A stretch of 64,000 nt of DNA from positions 57,352 through 121,351 of the forward strand of contig OENT01000409.1 of assembly GCA_900239685.1 (NCBI GenBank). The letters run 5' to 3'. This document shows, one piece after another, positions 1-12,783 of the stretch. Both the position numbers and the translations under genes were made by a program. Each line of letters opens with the position of its first letter. The first letter of the stretch is position 1. The stretch comes from Rotaria macrura (lineage: Eukaryota > Rotifera > Eurotatoria > Philodinida > Philodinidae). The notes below the pieces were generated by a model that saw only the letters and a list, made by a program, of their open reading frames with translations, ran no database searches and had not been told where the DNA came from.

Positions 1-1586
1 TGACATTAAATCATTGTTCAATGCATCAAATCAATGACACAGTTGCAACATTGTCGATTCCTATCTTCTACGAACAATTAACTTCGTTAATATTAACTGA
101 TAGTCGAATGATGATGAGTGAACTTACATCACTTTTGTGTTTAACACCGTCATTGATCCATTTAAAAGTCGTCGATTCGCCAGATTCATTCGAAACGATA
201 GCCGATGGATATCGCTGGGAGAAATTGATTGGTACTTATTTATCTCTCTTGCAGAAATTCGAGTTCTTCTTTACCAATATGTACAATGTTTATTATAAAT
301 CGACAGATATTCAATTACTTGTCTCGAGATTTCAAACACCGTTTTGGCTCGAAGAGAAACGATGGTTCGTCACCTGTGATTACATTGATTATCTCAATCA
401 GATTATGCTCTACACGATACCTCTATGCACAACGGATTTCACCTATGAATGTGAAGCGAATAAAATTTCGTATTCTTCTGTGAATAGAATGTACAACGAT
501 TCAACACTAACCGACTATGTACATACGATAAATTTAACTTTAACGAAACTTATGGCTGGTGTTGCAACAATGAGAGTACGTGTATCTATTTTGATCGAGT
601 GATGAAAATTGCCCTGCTTTTGTAGAAGTGTTTATTTCGAATTAGTTTCTAATCGTCGTTGTGTTTGAACGATCCGAGTGATCTACTCGAATTCTGTCTA
701 TAGTGAACATGGAACTGCTGAAAATGTTTTCATCGACTGATTTTTATAGCAGTGCTCAAACTTTGCAGTTTAGAATGCTTGAAAACACATGTTCATATTG
801 ATAGATAAACTTCTCATAGCAAATGTTCTTTTTGTAAGAGAAAAGAGTTAAAATTAAAATATGGCACTAAAGATGCTTTCACTCGAGTGCATGTTACTAG
901 ATAGTAATGGTGAAGTCTATGTATACAGAGATATTCAGCTCGAAATTTGATGATTCATGCTCTTCGAACATGTTTGAGTAATTTTTTAGCATAGGTCTGC
1001 GTTGTTTTTTAAATTAGAAAGATAAAATTTTCCAACTCAGATTATTGGCTTTAGAACTATTTTCTTTTATTTATAGAACACCATGCCAGTTCAGTTCTTG
1101 TTTCGCAATCTAACTAAACTAACAATTGATGTGGATCAAGAATGGTCAATAGAATGTGTTCAATTCCTTTCGAAAATCGTCGACCTTTCTCATCTTGATA
1201 AAATTACTATTAATCCTGATTTAAATCACAAATCTATTCATAATACGTTACACAACATTCATATTTTGATGGGATTAGCGTATAATCTAAGTACACTCGC
1301 CATTCATCCGTATGCATCGTGTGGTGATAGTATAAATATGGACAATATTTGTGCCATTATTCCAAATCATATTAAATATTTAGAAGTAACTGTAAAAGAC
1401 ATAATGAGTATGAAAGTGATTCTCGATCGGCATGAACAATTGTGGAGTCTCACACTTTTAGCTTCTTCTGATCGATCAATGCCCTGGTCAGAATTTATAC
1501 GAGAACTAATCGATAGAGAAAAAGATTTCGTCTATTGGGAATCTTACTATTCTTTACGTATTTGGTTTGGTCAAACAAAATGTTAA
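1..1586 (+). CDS. F-box/LRR-like protein, C-terminal part (5' end outside window)
   Basis: Two exons encode the C-terminal part of a leucine-rich, F-box-type protein. The frame is open to the left edge, so the true start and any N-terminal F-box lie outside the window. Exon A ends at 575 before a GTACGT donor; exon B starts at 1077 after a TTTATAG acceptor and ends at the stop at 1584-1586. The 501-nt intron is in phase 0 and joins the frames cleanly. Repeated short leucine/isoleucine strands (for example LTSLILTD, LTKLTIDV, LSTLAIH, IKYLEVTV) look like degenerate leucine-rich repeats, and the tail is rich in Trp/Tyr. I know this style from large bdelloid rotifer families whose complete members begin with an F-box, which would make them substrate receptors of SCF ubiquitin ligases. 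The F-box itself is not visible, so the function is inference. Confidence 0.6.
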
Positions 1587-3577
1587 ATTTGAGCTACATT
1601 TTCGATCAGTCTATCTATGTCATCACAAACATAAAATATTTATTGTTTTATAATTCTCAACACTCATACCAACAATAATGATTGAAACGCACATTCAATG
1701 AGCCCTAGGATTTTATTTTCTATGTACATAAAGCTTATATTGTTCAAGACAGAGACTTTAAACAGACTGAACGATTTGGATTCATCCCACTTGAACCATC
1801 ACTCATAGACGGAGTTGAATTTCGTACCTGGTCAGAAAGTATAGATTTCGATGATTGATGGATAGATTTCTTTTTTAATGATACTCGTGATTTCCATTTA
1901 TGTACCAGTTTCTTTTTCCTAAACAATCCTTTACTCGACATGACTACTAATTTAGTTGTCTCCACTATTTCTTTCATTCATAGGCAGAAAGAGAGACAGG
2001 ACAGATTTCGAAAATCACACGACGAATTCCCAATAAAAATCGGGACATCATAAAACTGATTTTATCATGGTGTTGGCGACAATGAAATATGCACAAAAGC
2101 ACGTAAACGATGAAGATCGTTAAGCACTGAAATTAGTTCTATGTCGAAATTGAGATGGTTATTTTTTAAATAGTCAATGCGAAGAGTCACAAGTCGATTT
2201 TCGTTCGAATTACTTCTTCAATGCCCGTTCCAGCTACAACATATAGTTCAATAAGAAAGTAGATCATCGATACCCAGATTTTAAATGAACATTTTTTCTT
2301 ACTCTATTAGCATTTCTAATTTGATATGACGTTGTCAAAGTAGTGGTCCACATTGATTTACATATGATTCGATAGCTTATTTAAACCTCTACAAAATAGC
2401 GCTATTCTTCGGAATAAAATTTATGGATAAGGCAGTTTACTCAAAGACACAATCACTTGAATATGTAGACTTTGAATTCCATCCTTTTCACATCGAACAA
2501 AAGAAACAAATCAATCATCAACCTATATCGAATCCATACAGAAACAGGAATGTCCGTCCATTGAAATGTTCTTTTTTTGTCTTCATGAAGAAATCACGCC
2601 ATAGATTTCAATAGCAAGTTTACAAATAAATTATAGATCGTTTTTCATGAGCCAATATAAATAGCAACGGATGATGATAATCATGAAACTAAGCCATCGT
2701 TTGATTTATCTTTCAATCAAAACAATTGTCAATCACTGACTGTAAAGGAAACTTTGGTTTTTATTTAAGTTTTAAGTTTCAACTAAACAATTGTTTTTCG
2801 ATTCAACCCTTCTGTTACAACAACAACAACAACAATGTCTTGTTATGTTGTTGTAAAATCAAGCAACAAGTGTGAGAACTATCTTCAAGTATCAACAAAA
2901 AATTCAGTTTTTGATGTTTAGCTTTACTTTTCCAGAACTACAAGTAACAAGAAAAGATAGAAGAGAAACAACACAACAATAGTTATATAGAAGAAAAAAA
3001 ACAATGAGAGAAAGAAAAATAAACCAAACGCATAAACAACTAAAATCGGAAGTGTCAAAATTATCAGGCAACAACTATTTTTTCCTTCTTTCATTCTACT
3101 TCTTTTTTCCATTTTTTTTTCTATCACTCCGACCAACAAAAACAACAATAAGAGTGAAAATCGATAAATAAACTTACTGTTGAAGAATGTGATCTACCGA
3201 AGAACGACTTAAAGCTGCTATATAATGTAGATTGCACGCGGCCAACCACCTCCGAATAGCAAAACAAACTTACGATAAAAAACACGCACAATGAATAACC
3301 TTAGACCCCATAGCCCTTGTTCATGAATCATGAAGAAGAAAAGAACAGAAGAATAAAACGAAAAGGAATCTCACAAACTCAAAAGCGTACTTAAATCATC
3401 CTCAATCTTTCAGTGATTAGAACAAAAAGCAATCGAAGTACTAGAATTATTTCAAAAACAAACAAATACATATGGCAAAAACCAGTATTGTTTAAGAAAG
3501 AAAAAACAGATAAATATAATCAGAAATAAAATTAAAATAAAACAACAAACTTCTTTTCTTCCATTGTTTTTCTTCGC
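1587..3577. other. gene-poor intergenic stretch
   Basis: About 2 kb between the F-box-like gene and the 3' end of the LYRIC-like gene. Only short unsupported reading frames occur here (for example 1744-1977 minus and 2423-2614 plus), with no recognisable motif or neighbouring splice partner. A short CAA-repeat microsatellite lies at 2817-2836, and 2930-3150 is purine-rich low-complexity sequence. Both flanking genes end into this region, so it probably holds their 3' untranslated sequences. Confidence 0.5.
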
Positions 3578-5194
3578 CTAAGGTATTCGAAGTGCACGCT
3601 TTGGTTTCTTTTTCGACTGTGATGTTGTACTCGATTCACCTAGACGAACGGAATCAAATCAGTAGTCCTACAATCTTCATGTTCTTTATTGTTTATTACC
3701 TGCGACGGTCCATGTTGAGTCGACCTGTTCGTTCGAATCGAATTTCTAAATGAAAATTTTGCAAGAATAGATTGTTTGAAACCTTAGAGCAAAATCTATA
3801 CTTCATCATGTTTTTCTTCTGTATAATTATTGATCAAATCGTTTTCGTCAACGTTAATATCTTTTTCACTTAGGGCTATTTTATTTTGAGCTTTCATTGG
3901 CACAATACGCTTAACTTGAACAATATATTGTTCGTCTTGTTCACGTTCAGGCCATTCACCAATATCATCAATAGAAAATGTTTGTTGTTTATTTAACGTT
4001 TGTTTCCACCAGCTATCAGTAGCAGTATAACGATTTTCAGCTGTCGGTAATAATTGACATATTTCAATTGGTTCTTGTATCGGTGGTAGTGGTGGCGGTG
4101 GTGTAACAACAGTAGGCTTACTTGATGTTACTATTTTATCGGCATCCGATTCATTTTTCTTGGCTGTTGACGATAATAATGAAGGTGTGTTGATTGGTGT
4201 TGATCGTTTTTCTGATGTCGTCTTACGAGTTGATGTTGATGACGGTGGTAGCGATTCTTGAGTAGTCGAATTTGGTGTTTCAGTTTTAGATTTATTACGA
4301 TTGCGGTTGCTAATCTGTTTATTGCCTTGTGTAAGCCATTGACCTTCATCTTCATGATCGCTTTCAACTGCATCGTCAACTGATTTTGGTTTAGGCGCTT
4401 CCGGATTAATGGCGGCTTGTTGTTTTTTATTGGAAGTTGTTACATTGACTTTATTGGTATTTTCACCTGACATGAATTGATCAAATCGTATTAGTTCACT
4501 TAAAATTTTACCATACCTTTTTTCTGTTGTTTATTAGATGCATTTGTTTCAACAGGTTTCGATTGTTTCTTTTTGCCGTCAGCACTTTGTATTTCATCAA
4601 CATTTTCATTACGTTTAGTTGCTGCTTGCTGTTTCGGTGATGATACTTTCGGGACATTAGTTAAATTGTTAACTTTGATCTTTTCATCAGTAGGAACAAC
4701 TGTTTTATCAACTGATATTTTTTTTTGTTGTATTGGCTAAATGAATAAATGGTAGATTAGTATTATTCTTGATATGGAACTCTAATGAATACCTTTTTTG
4801 TTGATTTGACAGTCTCTACTCGTTTTTCACTTTCACTTTCTTCGGACTCTGAACTTGTTATTGATGATGACGATGACGAGGATGAAGCAGCATTGTTCAC
4901 TGGTGATGGTGGTGTAGCAGTTGCATTCTTTTTGGTTTTATTATTATTCTTCTTCTTAGTAGAAGATGCTGCTTCTGTTTGTTCTTGTTGTTTTTTCGTA
5001 TTAGCTACTTTGGCTTTCTTATCTTTATTTGAAGTTTGTTTCGAAGAAGAACTTGCTTTGGCTGATGATGAAAAGAAAACTCGACTAACAATTGTAAAAA
5101 GTAGTATAACAGCCAATGTGACCACTGAAACAATGGACACCAAAGAAACTGATACACTACTAGTTAACTGCTCCAAAAATGATGGTGTTGACAT
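3578..5194 (-). CDS. LYRIC/metadherin-like single-pass membrane protein
   Basis: Five exons on the minus strand (5194-4793, 4736-4517, 4466-3802, 3745-3700, 3639-3578) join in frame to give about 464 residues. The introns are 50-61 nt with good donors (GTATTC, GTATGG, GTATAG, GTAATA). Residues about 15-38 form one hydrophobic membrane segment. A long Lys/Ser/Thr/Glu-rich low-complexity cytoplasmic region follows, and the protein ends in a basic KKKPKRALRIP tail. Compared from memory with vertebrate LYRIC/metadherin, the order matches: N-terminal membrane anchor, Lys-rich region, an acidic DEGQW patch followed by basic residues (DEGAW in human), a W-x(n)-DD-x-x-EW patch, and a single Trp shortly before a basic C-terminus. 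LYRIC acts at ER/nuclear membranes and binds SND1. If exon 3 is read through its GTATAG donor, the protein instead ends at 3796. Homology rests on short motifs, so the family call is moderate. Confidence 0.6.
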
Positions 5195-6007
5195 CTAAAA
5201 ATGAATACAATCAATCGATAGATAAAGATTTTCGAGGTAAGCAATAAGTTCTTTCTACACTGTTGAATACATAATAAATAACAAGCGTCGAAAAAGAAAA
5301 GTGCATGAAGAAGAAGGCATCTAACATATTTAGATTCGACAATGGTATAGTCAAATAGCTATCAGTATAGTTGGAACGGTTGTCGTCATCATCAAATTTC
5401 GTTTGATCATTCAGGTGATTCGTATTTTCGTAGAGCAAGAAAAACAAAAGGAATATGCGAATTCTAATACAAATTCGATTAAATTCTTGATGTAAACTCG
5501 TATAGATGGCGTTAGTTAGCTCAGCAAAAACGTTACACATCACTGTTCTTTTTCTTAGGATTTTCAAGAAACAGTTTTGGATGAAATTTTTAAACATCTA
5601 CAATTTGAAAAAGTGCTATTTTTACGTGCCTGATTTTCTGATTGGTTGTCAAGAATGAAGCCGTTTTTTTTTCTTTCTTTCTTCCTATTCTCATCAGCTG
5701 GCTAATCGTTCGTGACTTGAAATCGAGTATACCATATCACGTTCTTGTTCTTTTACCTTCTTTTAATTATAAGTATAGATGACCTCTGTTTCAGTTGTTA
5801 TATGAACGTTATAACTTTCTAATATATTGTTCATTGATGGACACGTATGTAATTTTCTTTTCTTTTTCTGTATAGTAATATCTCGAGTAAAATCAATGAG
5901 CGATCATTAACGAATATTATCGTTCAAGGTCTTCTTTGAAATACTCTATAAACCGTATTACATAGCTGTTAATAGTTTTAGATATTGAAAGAATAACGGC
6001 TGAATGA
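5195..6007. promoter_or_regulatory. divergent intergenic region, LYRIC-like / ADAM10
   Basis: This 813-bp spacer separates two genes transcribed away from each other, so it should hold both promoters. A 128-codon minus-strand frame (5211-5597) lies inside it, but it has no recognisable domain and would sit in the 5' leader of the LYRIC-like gene. No specific promoter element can be named with confidence. Confidence 0.35.
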
Positions 6008-9000
6008 ATGCGGTGGCTGCTCACTCTTCTATTTTCCTTCGGAATCCTATGGCCATATCAATATATTCGACTAGGTAAAAAGAAATAATGAATATTCTTT
6101 CGTTTCTATTGAAATATTCGCATTGATCTTAGTTGATGCTGATTATCTTTCATCATTTGGTATTAAACGTTACAGTGTTATTCGTGCGATTCACGATGAA
6201 ACGAAAGCAAGTACACATCGACGAAAACGTTCCATCATTGAAAATAATCCTGACCGTATTCTTACATTAGAATTAGATCATAAGTACATTTGTCGATCTG
6301 CTTGTTATCAATAAAGTTTTTCTCTGTTGTTTGTTTAGAAATATAACTTTAGTTTTAAAAAACACAGATGAATTTTTTGCTTCCGATGCTGACATTCATT
6401 TGGATTCGTCCACTTTTATTCGTGTAAATTCTTCTATTCTTTTTCATGGTTACGTGCTAGGTAAGTTGATCTTCTCATTGAACATGTTTATTATAGAATA
6501 GAACATGTTCGGTGTTTCTAGATCATCCAAGTTCATCTTATGTTAGTGGTGGATTTTATTCAAATTGGTTTGATGGTACAATTAAAATGTCCAATGAAAC
6601 GTGGCATATTGAACCAACTCGTAAATATGGCATCAGTCTAGTTAACACAGGCCCATCGATTATTTACAATGCACTTGATGTTGATATGACGAAGTTTAAT
6701 AGTAATAATGCATTTCGATCGAAACGTGCTGCAATGAATGACGATGAAGAATCATTATCTTTTTGTGGACTTGATAAAAATGAAAATCGAGAAAATATGA
6801 AGAAAGAAACTAGACGATCCATTGATGATGAAATAGATTTTAAATCTCGATATACACGAAACAGACGGCAGACAATAAATAAGAATGAACGAGAACGTAC
6901 TTGTTGTTATATCTATATACGCATTGATCCAACACTCTGGGATGTTGTCTATAAAAACGAAGGCCTTAATGTAAGAACTTCTCTTATTTCTATGATGACT
7001 ATGAATTCTTTTCGTTTGAACGAATAGGAAAAAGAACCAACGATTCATGCCATTGTTACATTTCTCTATCGAACAGTAACAGCAGCAAATGCGATTTATC
7101 GTTCATTAAAATTTGAATCGAATGGTGATGTTCTGCATAGATTTACATTAAGAATAAAACGAATTCGAGTACGTCGTTTCTTTTTACATTGAATTAGCCA
7201 AAGTAATTTTCGAATTTCTATGCTGCATCAGTTAAATCATGTTAGAATGAACTTTACATATGATCGAAAGTTTAAACTCTAAGATCGATGAATAGATATA
7301 TTTCATCCTGCAACTTTAAAGTGCCAATCGAACACGCTGATGACATTAACTTTATATCTGAACATTTTAGACATTCATCAATAGTCGACGTAGATCGATT
7401 GAGTTACGCAAAGGTTAACGACAGAATGATGAGCACAGATTCGATTTAACCATGTAGACAGAACTTAAACTACAGAGACAAAGTATAGTACAAATATATT
7501 CTCATTAAACAGCATGTGTAATCTCTAGTGTTCAGTTATTTTTCTTAGAGATGCATGACATAGAATATGTTTATCAGTCTTTTGTCTCTCATAAACTTCT
7601 TAGGGTATTCCCCTTTGATGATAACATTTGAATCTAAGTGTACCTACTCTCATCGAACGACTTAACTGCTTGCTAATTGTTTCTAACCATTGCGTGGTAA
7701 ACTTGAACAGGAATCGGATTAGAGAAAAAGATTTACGTCCATGATATTCAATGAAATGAAAATAGAAAATGTTCTTGAGAGATGATTAGAATAACAGACA
7801 TTGAGATTGATTGGCTCGTCGATTGTTTAACATTTGTACCATAGTGAGAATGAAAGTATCTCTTTTCAAATAAAATCTATGAACTCTGCTGATCATACCT
7901 ATCAAGAAGATTCTGATTTATGTATTGCATTCATTGTTGCTCTTAAATTTGCTTCTGTTCATTTTCAATTTTTGAGAATTTAAATGTTGTTACTCTAGAT
8001 CTTAACACCTGATGATTGTGGACATAAAAATTTAAGTACAAGTGAAACAAACATTTGTCGAACATTTCTTGATTCAAACGTTCTACTAACATGGCATTCA
8101 GCGGAAAATTTTGCCGATTATTGTCTAGCCTATATATTTGCTGCACGGGATTTCGGCGATGGTACATTAGGTTTAGCATGGATGGGCAGTACTGCATCAA
8201 GTATGTTGTCATTTCAATGAAGTTAATGTTGGCTAATAATTTTCATTTGTCTTTCACATTCTTAGATAGTCGTGGTGGTATTTGTGAAAAACCAGCAAAA
8301 GATATCTACGAAGGACAACGTGTGACGAAAACCCTTAATACAGGAATGATAACTATTATCAATCATAATTCACGAACATCATCATTGATGACAGAACTGA
8401 CGTTTGCTCATGAAGTTGGACACAATCTAGGTGCCGAGGTTCGTATATGATATAGACTATAAAGAGATATGTCTTCGTTCATCGATTTAATTGTTTTCAT
8501 TGACTGTTTAGCACGATGATGAAAAGTGTGGCGGCGATGGCACGTTTGGTCATTACATAATGTATCGACGTGCGACAACTGGTCTTGAAGAAAACAATAA
8601 TAAATTTTCAAATTGTAGTATGGGAAAAATGGGACCAGTTGTTATATCTGTTAAAAATGAACTAGTTGGGAAAATCAATTGTTTAACAGGTACGATGGAA
8701 AATGGCTCTGATCAAGTTATGAATATTGTAGTTGTTTTTCTTCCATTAATAGAATGTTCACAAGTTGGATATTGTGGAAATCGAAATGTTGAAGATGATG
8801 AAGAGTGTGATTGTGGTTTTATATCTGAATGTACGGATGATTGTTGTTATCCAGCTGGTGGTCCTGATGCTAAATTAGGTTGTAAATTAAAACCGGGTGC
8901 TCGTTGCAGGTAAATATTCAATAGATTAAAAATTTCCAATTCTACATCTGTCTTTACTTATCTAGTCCATCCAAAGGTCCATGCTGTTCTGATCAATGTA

Positions 9001-12000
9001 CATTTCATTCAACTTCACATATATGTCATAAAGATAAGGCTAGTCAAGATTGCATTGGAGATGTTCGATGCGAGTAAGTCGAAGTTAAATAGAAAACAAA
9101 ATAAACGATTCTTCCAATCGATTGATGATTGATTGTATTTTTATAGTAGTAGATGAATATACCACTGACTTCTTTATCTTTATCTATCTATATATATTTA
9201 CATATCAGCAGTAATTAAAGAAAATCGTTTGTACAATTGAAAAGTGTTTTTTGATTTCATTGTTCGTATTCAATAGTAATAAAAGCGATCTAACCCCTTT
9301 GTTTTACATCGAATATCCGATCGAACTCAAGTTTCAATTGACCAATGTTAGTATCGTATCGAAGTTCGGGTTTCGATTTTCTTTTCAAAATTTCTCTCAT
9401 AATTTTAGTATTTACTTGTTCGTCCTTTACGGATGGATCTTGTTGAAAGAAAAACGAATATATCATAGTTGAATCCCATAAAACATGGAATTATAGATTA
9501 AAGATATCTAATCAATATGACTTCTGTATTTTCCCAAAGGAAACACGTCAAGATTATGAGTAAGCTGCTCTTACTAAATGTGATCTAACTTTTGCTAAAA
9601 TGTGATAGTCTTCCTATTGATAGTCTCTAGAGGAGAAACGATAATGTGTCTTGATTTTTGTTAGTAGGTTATGCAAAATTTTAACTTTTTCTCTTTGTAA
9701 AAAATATGACGTAATGCTCTTCTAAGCATGGCTTCACTTCTTTGATAAGTATTCACTAGCCAGCTGCACATTTGATGTCCTTGAAATATGTCAGGTTCAA
9801 CAATTGCATTGCACTTATCAAAACTCGATGTTTTACACTGAGTAGGCAGATAATAGAGTTAATATTTTCTTTTTTCGATGGCTCAAGTATTGACTAGAAA
9901 GAAACGTAACCTTGATATTTGTTGAAATGTTTTTACTTGATTTTTATAGAACTGAATCAAGTGTATTTCTAGTTGTGTAGTATATTGTTCGAAGAGAATT
10001 TTCCTTTACTGATCGATGTATTCGAACTTTGAAAATCAAGATTGGTTTTATAACAGTGAACATCTTTTCTTACATTGTATACAAAATACGGCAATGCTCG
10101 CNAACGGCAAGACTTGATTTTAGGAGTTAGAACGTGCATTCTTCCGTTTAATATTATTTCTACAGTCTTTGTTAGATTCTTTTATTCGACTAGTTTTTAA
10201 AAGTACTAAAAATTCTGCATCGTTAAATGATGACTTTATTCATTTGATTGTCATCATCGTAGAAGTGAACGTATGTTAAAAGTTCTATCTACCAAGTGAA
10301 TTTGAGAAATGTCTCATTTTCTACATTGAATATCAAAGAATAAATTTCATGCAACTGACAAATGACTAAAATCTGAACAGTGAAACAATGGAATAACGCA
10401 TTGTTTTATTTCGATTAGTTGTTTCAATGTCAGAAATTTCAAGGCAATATTCTTAGAAAAGAAACGATGATTTGCGATCGAATTTCTCTGATTCCTAACG
10501 AGGAAACAAACTGGATAATGTACAAAGACGTTTAATTTACTTGAAGGACCTTGTGACATAAGTATAATACAGTGTGTTACATAATATCCTCAATCAGAAT
10601 TCATATCGAATCTTATTACATGACCTTCGTTGTATTATGATAAGTGATCATAATTACAATGACGTCCACAGATTTCCAGTGGGCATCGTATTTCTCCAGA
10701 CACTTTCTAGCTCTGAGAATTAATCACGATTTCCAAAGTAACCATGCTACAGGTTGAAGCTGTTGGTTACGAGACGCCATGAAGGAAGATGATCTTGTGC
10801 TAATAAAAAAAGAAACGTCCTAGTTAAAATTTGTCTTTTTCTTTCCTCGTAACTAACGTTTGAGATATTTTGTACAACTTTATTTAATCTACTTTTGTTC
10901 TAGTGGCGTTCAAGCAACATGTCCTCTTAATGATACACAATTCTTTAAACCATTAGATACGTTATGTAATCAAAACACTCAATTATGTGATCGAGGGGTT
11001 CGTATTAGAAAAAAAAACCTTTGTTTTTTCTTTATAGTTCACTTAACATAAATAATTTCTATGTACAATAATCATAGGAATGCAATAAAAGTATATGTAC
11101 ATTGATTAATAAAACTGAATGTATTCTAACGATTCCCAACGTTGAGGATCCATTAAGACAACGAGATGTGGATCGAGAATATTTATGTCATATTGGATGT
11201 TTTGATAGTAAGATTATTGAAAATTAATGTCAAGTAAAGATTCGTTTTTTTCTTTAAAGCTCGAACGAATTCATGTGTCGATACGCTTTCTCTTCGCATG
11301 CCGAACAATAATAGCATAAGCGGTTTTGGATACAAGCATCGACCTGGTTTGTCATAAGAATTTTCATCTAAAATTTAATTTTTCTAGAAAATATTTCATA
11401 TCATATAGGACATGCTTGTTCAGGCACAGCGGGTTATTGCGATGTTTTTGGAAAATGTCGCGCTGTTGATGCTGAGGGACCTTTGACTCGTTTGAAAAAC
11501 ATGTTGCTTAATGAAGAAAACATTCGGACTATTACTCAACTTTCTCAGGTTTGGTTCATTCGTTTTAATAGATACATAGAAGAACATATCGAATAATTTT
11601 CTACCTTTTCTTTAGGAATATTGGTGGGCTTTCATACTTGGTATATTAAGTCTAATTGGTTTTATGAGTATTTTTGTAAAAATTTGTTCTGTTCATACTC
11701 CATCATCGAATCCACGCTTAAAACCAGCTCGAACTCTTTCATTGAAACGTGGCGTATGTGATTTATTGACATGTAAGAAGATGCGAAATTTCTTTTTTCA
11801 GTGTCATGGTCCTCGACCACACGGTTTGCATCATCACCATCATCGTCAACCTGCATCTTCATCAGCAGTCTCAGGTAGTGAATTAACTTCTTTACAGCAA
11901 CAACAACGGCAGTCAAAAGGGCAACCAAAAGTGTTTGTACGTGGATCTAATTCATCAGATAAACAACAGATACGTGTTCAACAGAATAAAATTAAATCGT

Positions 12001-12011
12001 CTCGTCTGTAA
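6008..12011 (+). CDS. ADAM10: ADAM10/Kuzbanian-type membrane metalloprotease
   Basis: Fourteen exons join without a frame break to 885 residues: 6008-6074, 6133-6283, 6339-6460, 6522-6970, 7028-7168, 7999-8200, 8266-8438, 8512-8909, 8966-9073, 10904-10997, 11078-11207, 11260-11346, 11409-11548, 11616-12011. The ATG at 6008 was chosen because it gives a signal peptide ([15 protein letters not shown]). Order: signal peptide, prodomain with a furin-type RNRR at about 226-229, reprolysin catalytic domain with zinc motif [11 protein letters not shown] at 426-436 and a downstream YIMY Met-turn, Cys-rich disintegrin domain (EECDCGF), Cys-rich stalk, transmembrane helix about 756-775, then cytoplasmic [12 protein letters not shown], nearly identical to ADAM10 as I know it. 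It is a sheddase that cleaves Notch, APP and cadherins at the cell surface. The 748-residue human protein is shorter; the extra length is in the prodomain and the His/Gln-rich tail. All catalytic residues are present. Confidence 0.95.
7169..7998 (+). other. 830-nt ADAM10 intron without a gene
   Basis: This intron splits the catalytic domain just after the RIKRIR motif. I see no open frame with recognisable content, no RNA gene and no clear repeat. It is far longer than most introns of the same gene (about 50-80 nt). Confidence 0.6.
9074..10903 (+). other. 1.83-kb ADAM10 intron with one ambiguous base
   Basis: The donor GTAAGT at 9074 and acceptor TTCTAG ending at 10903 join the Cys-rich region in frame (RC-D-GVQATC), so no exon is missing. 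One base is unresolved (n at 10102). Short frames inside (9251-9472 plus, 10347-10559 minus) show no domain. I find no transposon ends by eye. Confidence 0.6.
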
Positions 12012-12625
12012 TCTTTATTGATTCGTTTTTCTTTCTCTGATTGTTGTTAGAACAGTAATCATTTTTCATTAAGACAACCTTCTATTTCACTTTTCTATAT
12101 ATTGCTATATCTCTTTAATTCTTGTATTTCTCTTTGTATGAAACATCGAAGTCAGACGTAATGATTCTTCAACATCGACAGATGGCACCGATCAGATTTA
12201 ATAGATCACAGCTCAAAACGATTTTTTTTTGTTCTCAACATAAGTCGGATGTAACATTCGTTCCTTATAGTCAAATAGTCTATTATTCGTCTTTTACGTG
12301 TATATTTATATAGTTATGCTTGTATTTACTTATGCATTCAATCACTTTCAAAGTGATATTCATGATAAACAACAGGAAATATAGATAAACATATACATAA
12401 ATATAGCTAATGTCCTTTTTTTCATGTACTTTATATCGAGACAAGATCATTTTCTTTTGTTATGTTATTGTATTTAAATTTTCTAAGACTTTCTTGAAAT
12501 ACAATTGAATTCTATATTTGTGTGTCGATGAATGAATTTGTACTGCCTTCTAGATAGATTGCAGCAATAAGTAGTACGATTTAGACGATACTCAGTTTGT
12601 AACAATCTGATTCTTTGACTTCATC

Positions 12626-12783
12626 ATGAGAGCCAAGGTAAGTTTTTTGTCAATTCATTTTCACGATCTTTAACATGATGATTGAATTGGATTTATTTTG
12701 ACATCGAATAATTTTAGTGGCGTAAGAAACGAATGCGACGACTCAAACGTAAACGACGACGTATGCGTGAACGATCGAAATAA
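12626..12783 (+). CDS. RPL41: 60S ribosomal protein eL41 (25 residues)
   Basis: A two-exon gene too short for ordinary ORF calling. Exon 1 (12626-12637) encodes MRAK; an 80-nt intron with a GTAAGT donor and ATTTTAG acceptor follows; exon 2 (12718-12783) starts WRKKRMRRLKRKRRR and ends RERSK plus TAA. The protein is 25 residues and differs from the near-invariant animal eL41 at only about two positions, from memory. It is the smallest eukaryotic ribosomal protein and sits at the subunit interface bridge of the 80S ribosome. A pyrimidine-rich stretch (TTCTTTGACTTC) lies just before the ATG, and an AATAAA follows about 80 nt after the stop, so the gene looks expressed and complete. Confidence 0.95.

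Noticed and set aside
4785-5198. 137-codon plus-strand frame opposite the LYRIC-like first exon
   Set aside because: It is the antisense shadow of a Ser/Lys-rich coding exon; the minus frame has the start, membrane helix and splice sites.
5211-5597. 128-codon minus-strand frame upstream of the LYRIC-like gene
   Set aside because: No domain, and it lies in the divergent promoter region without splice partners.
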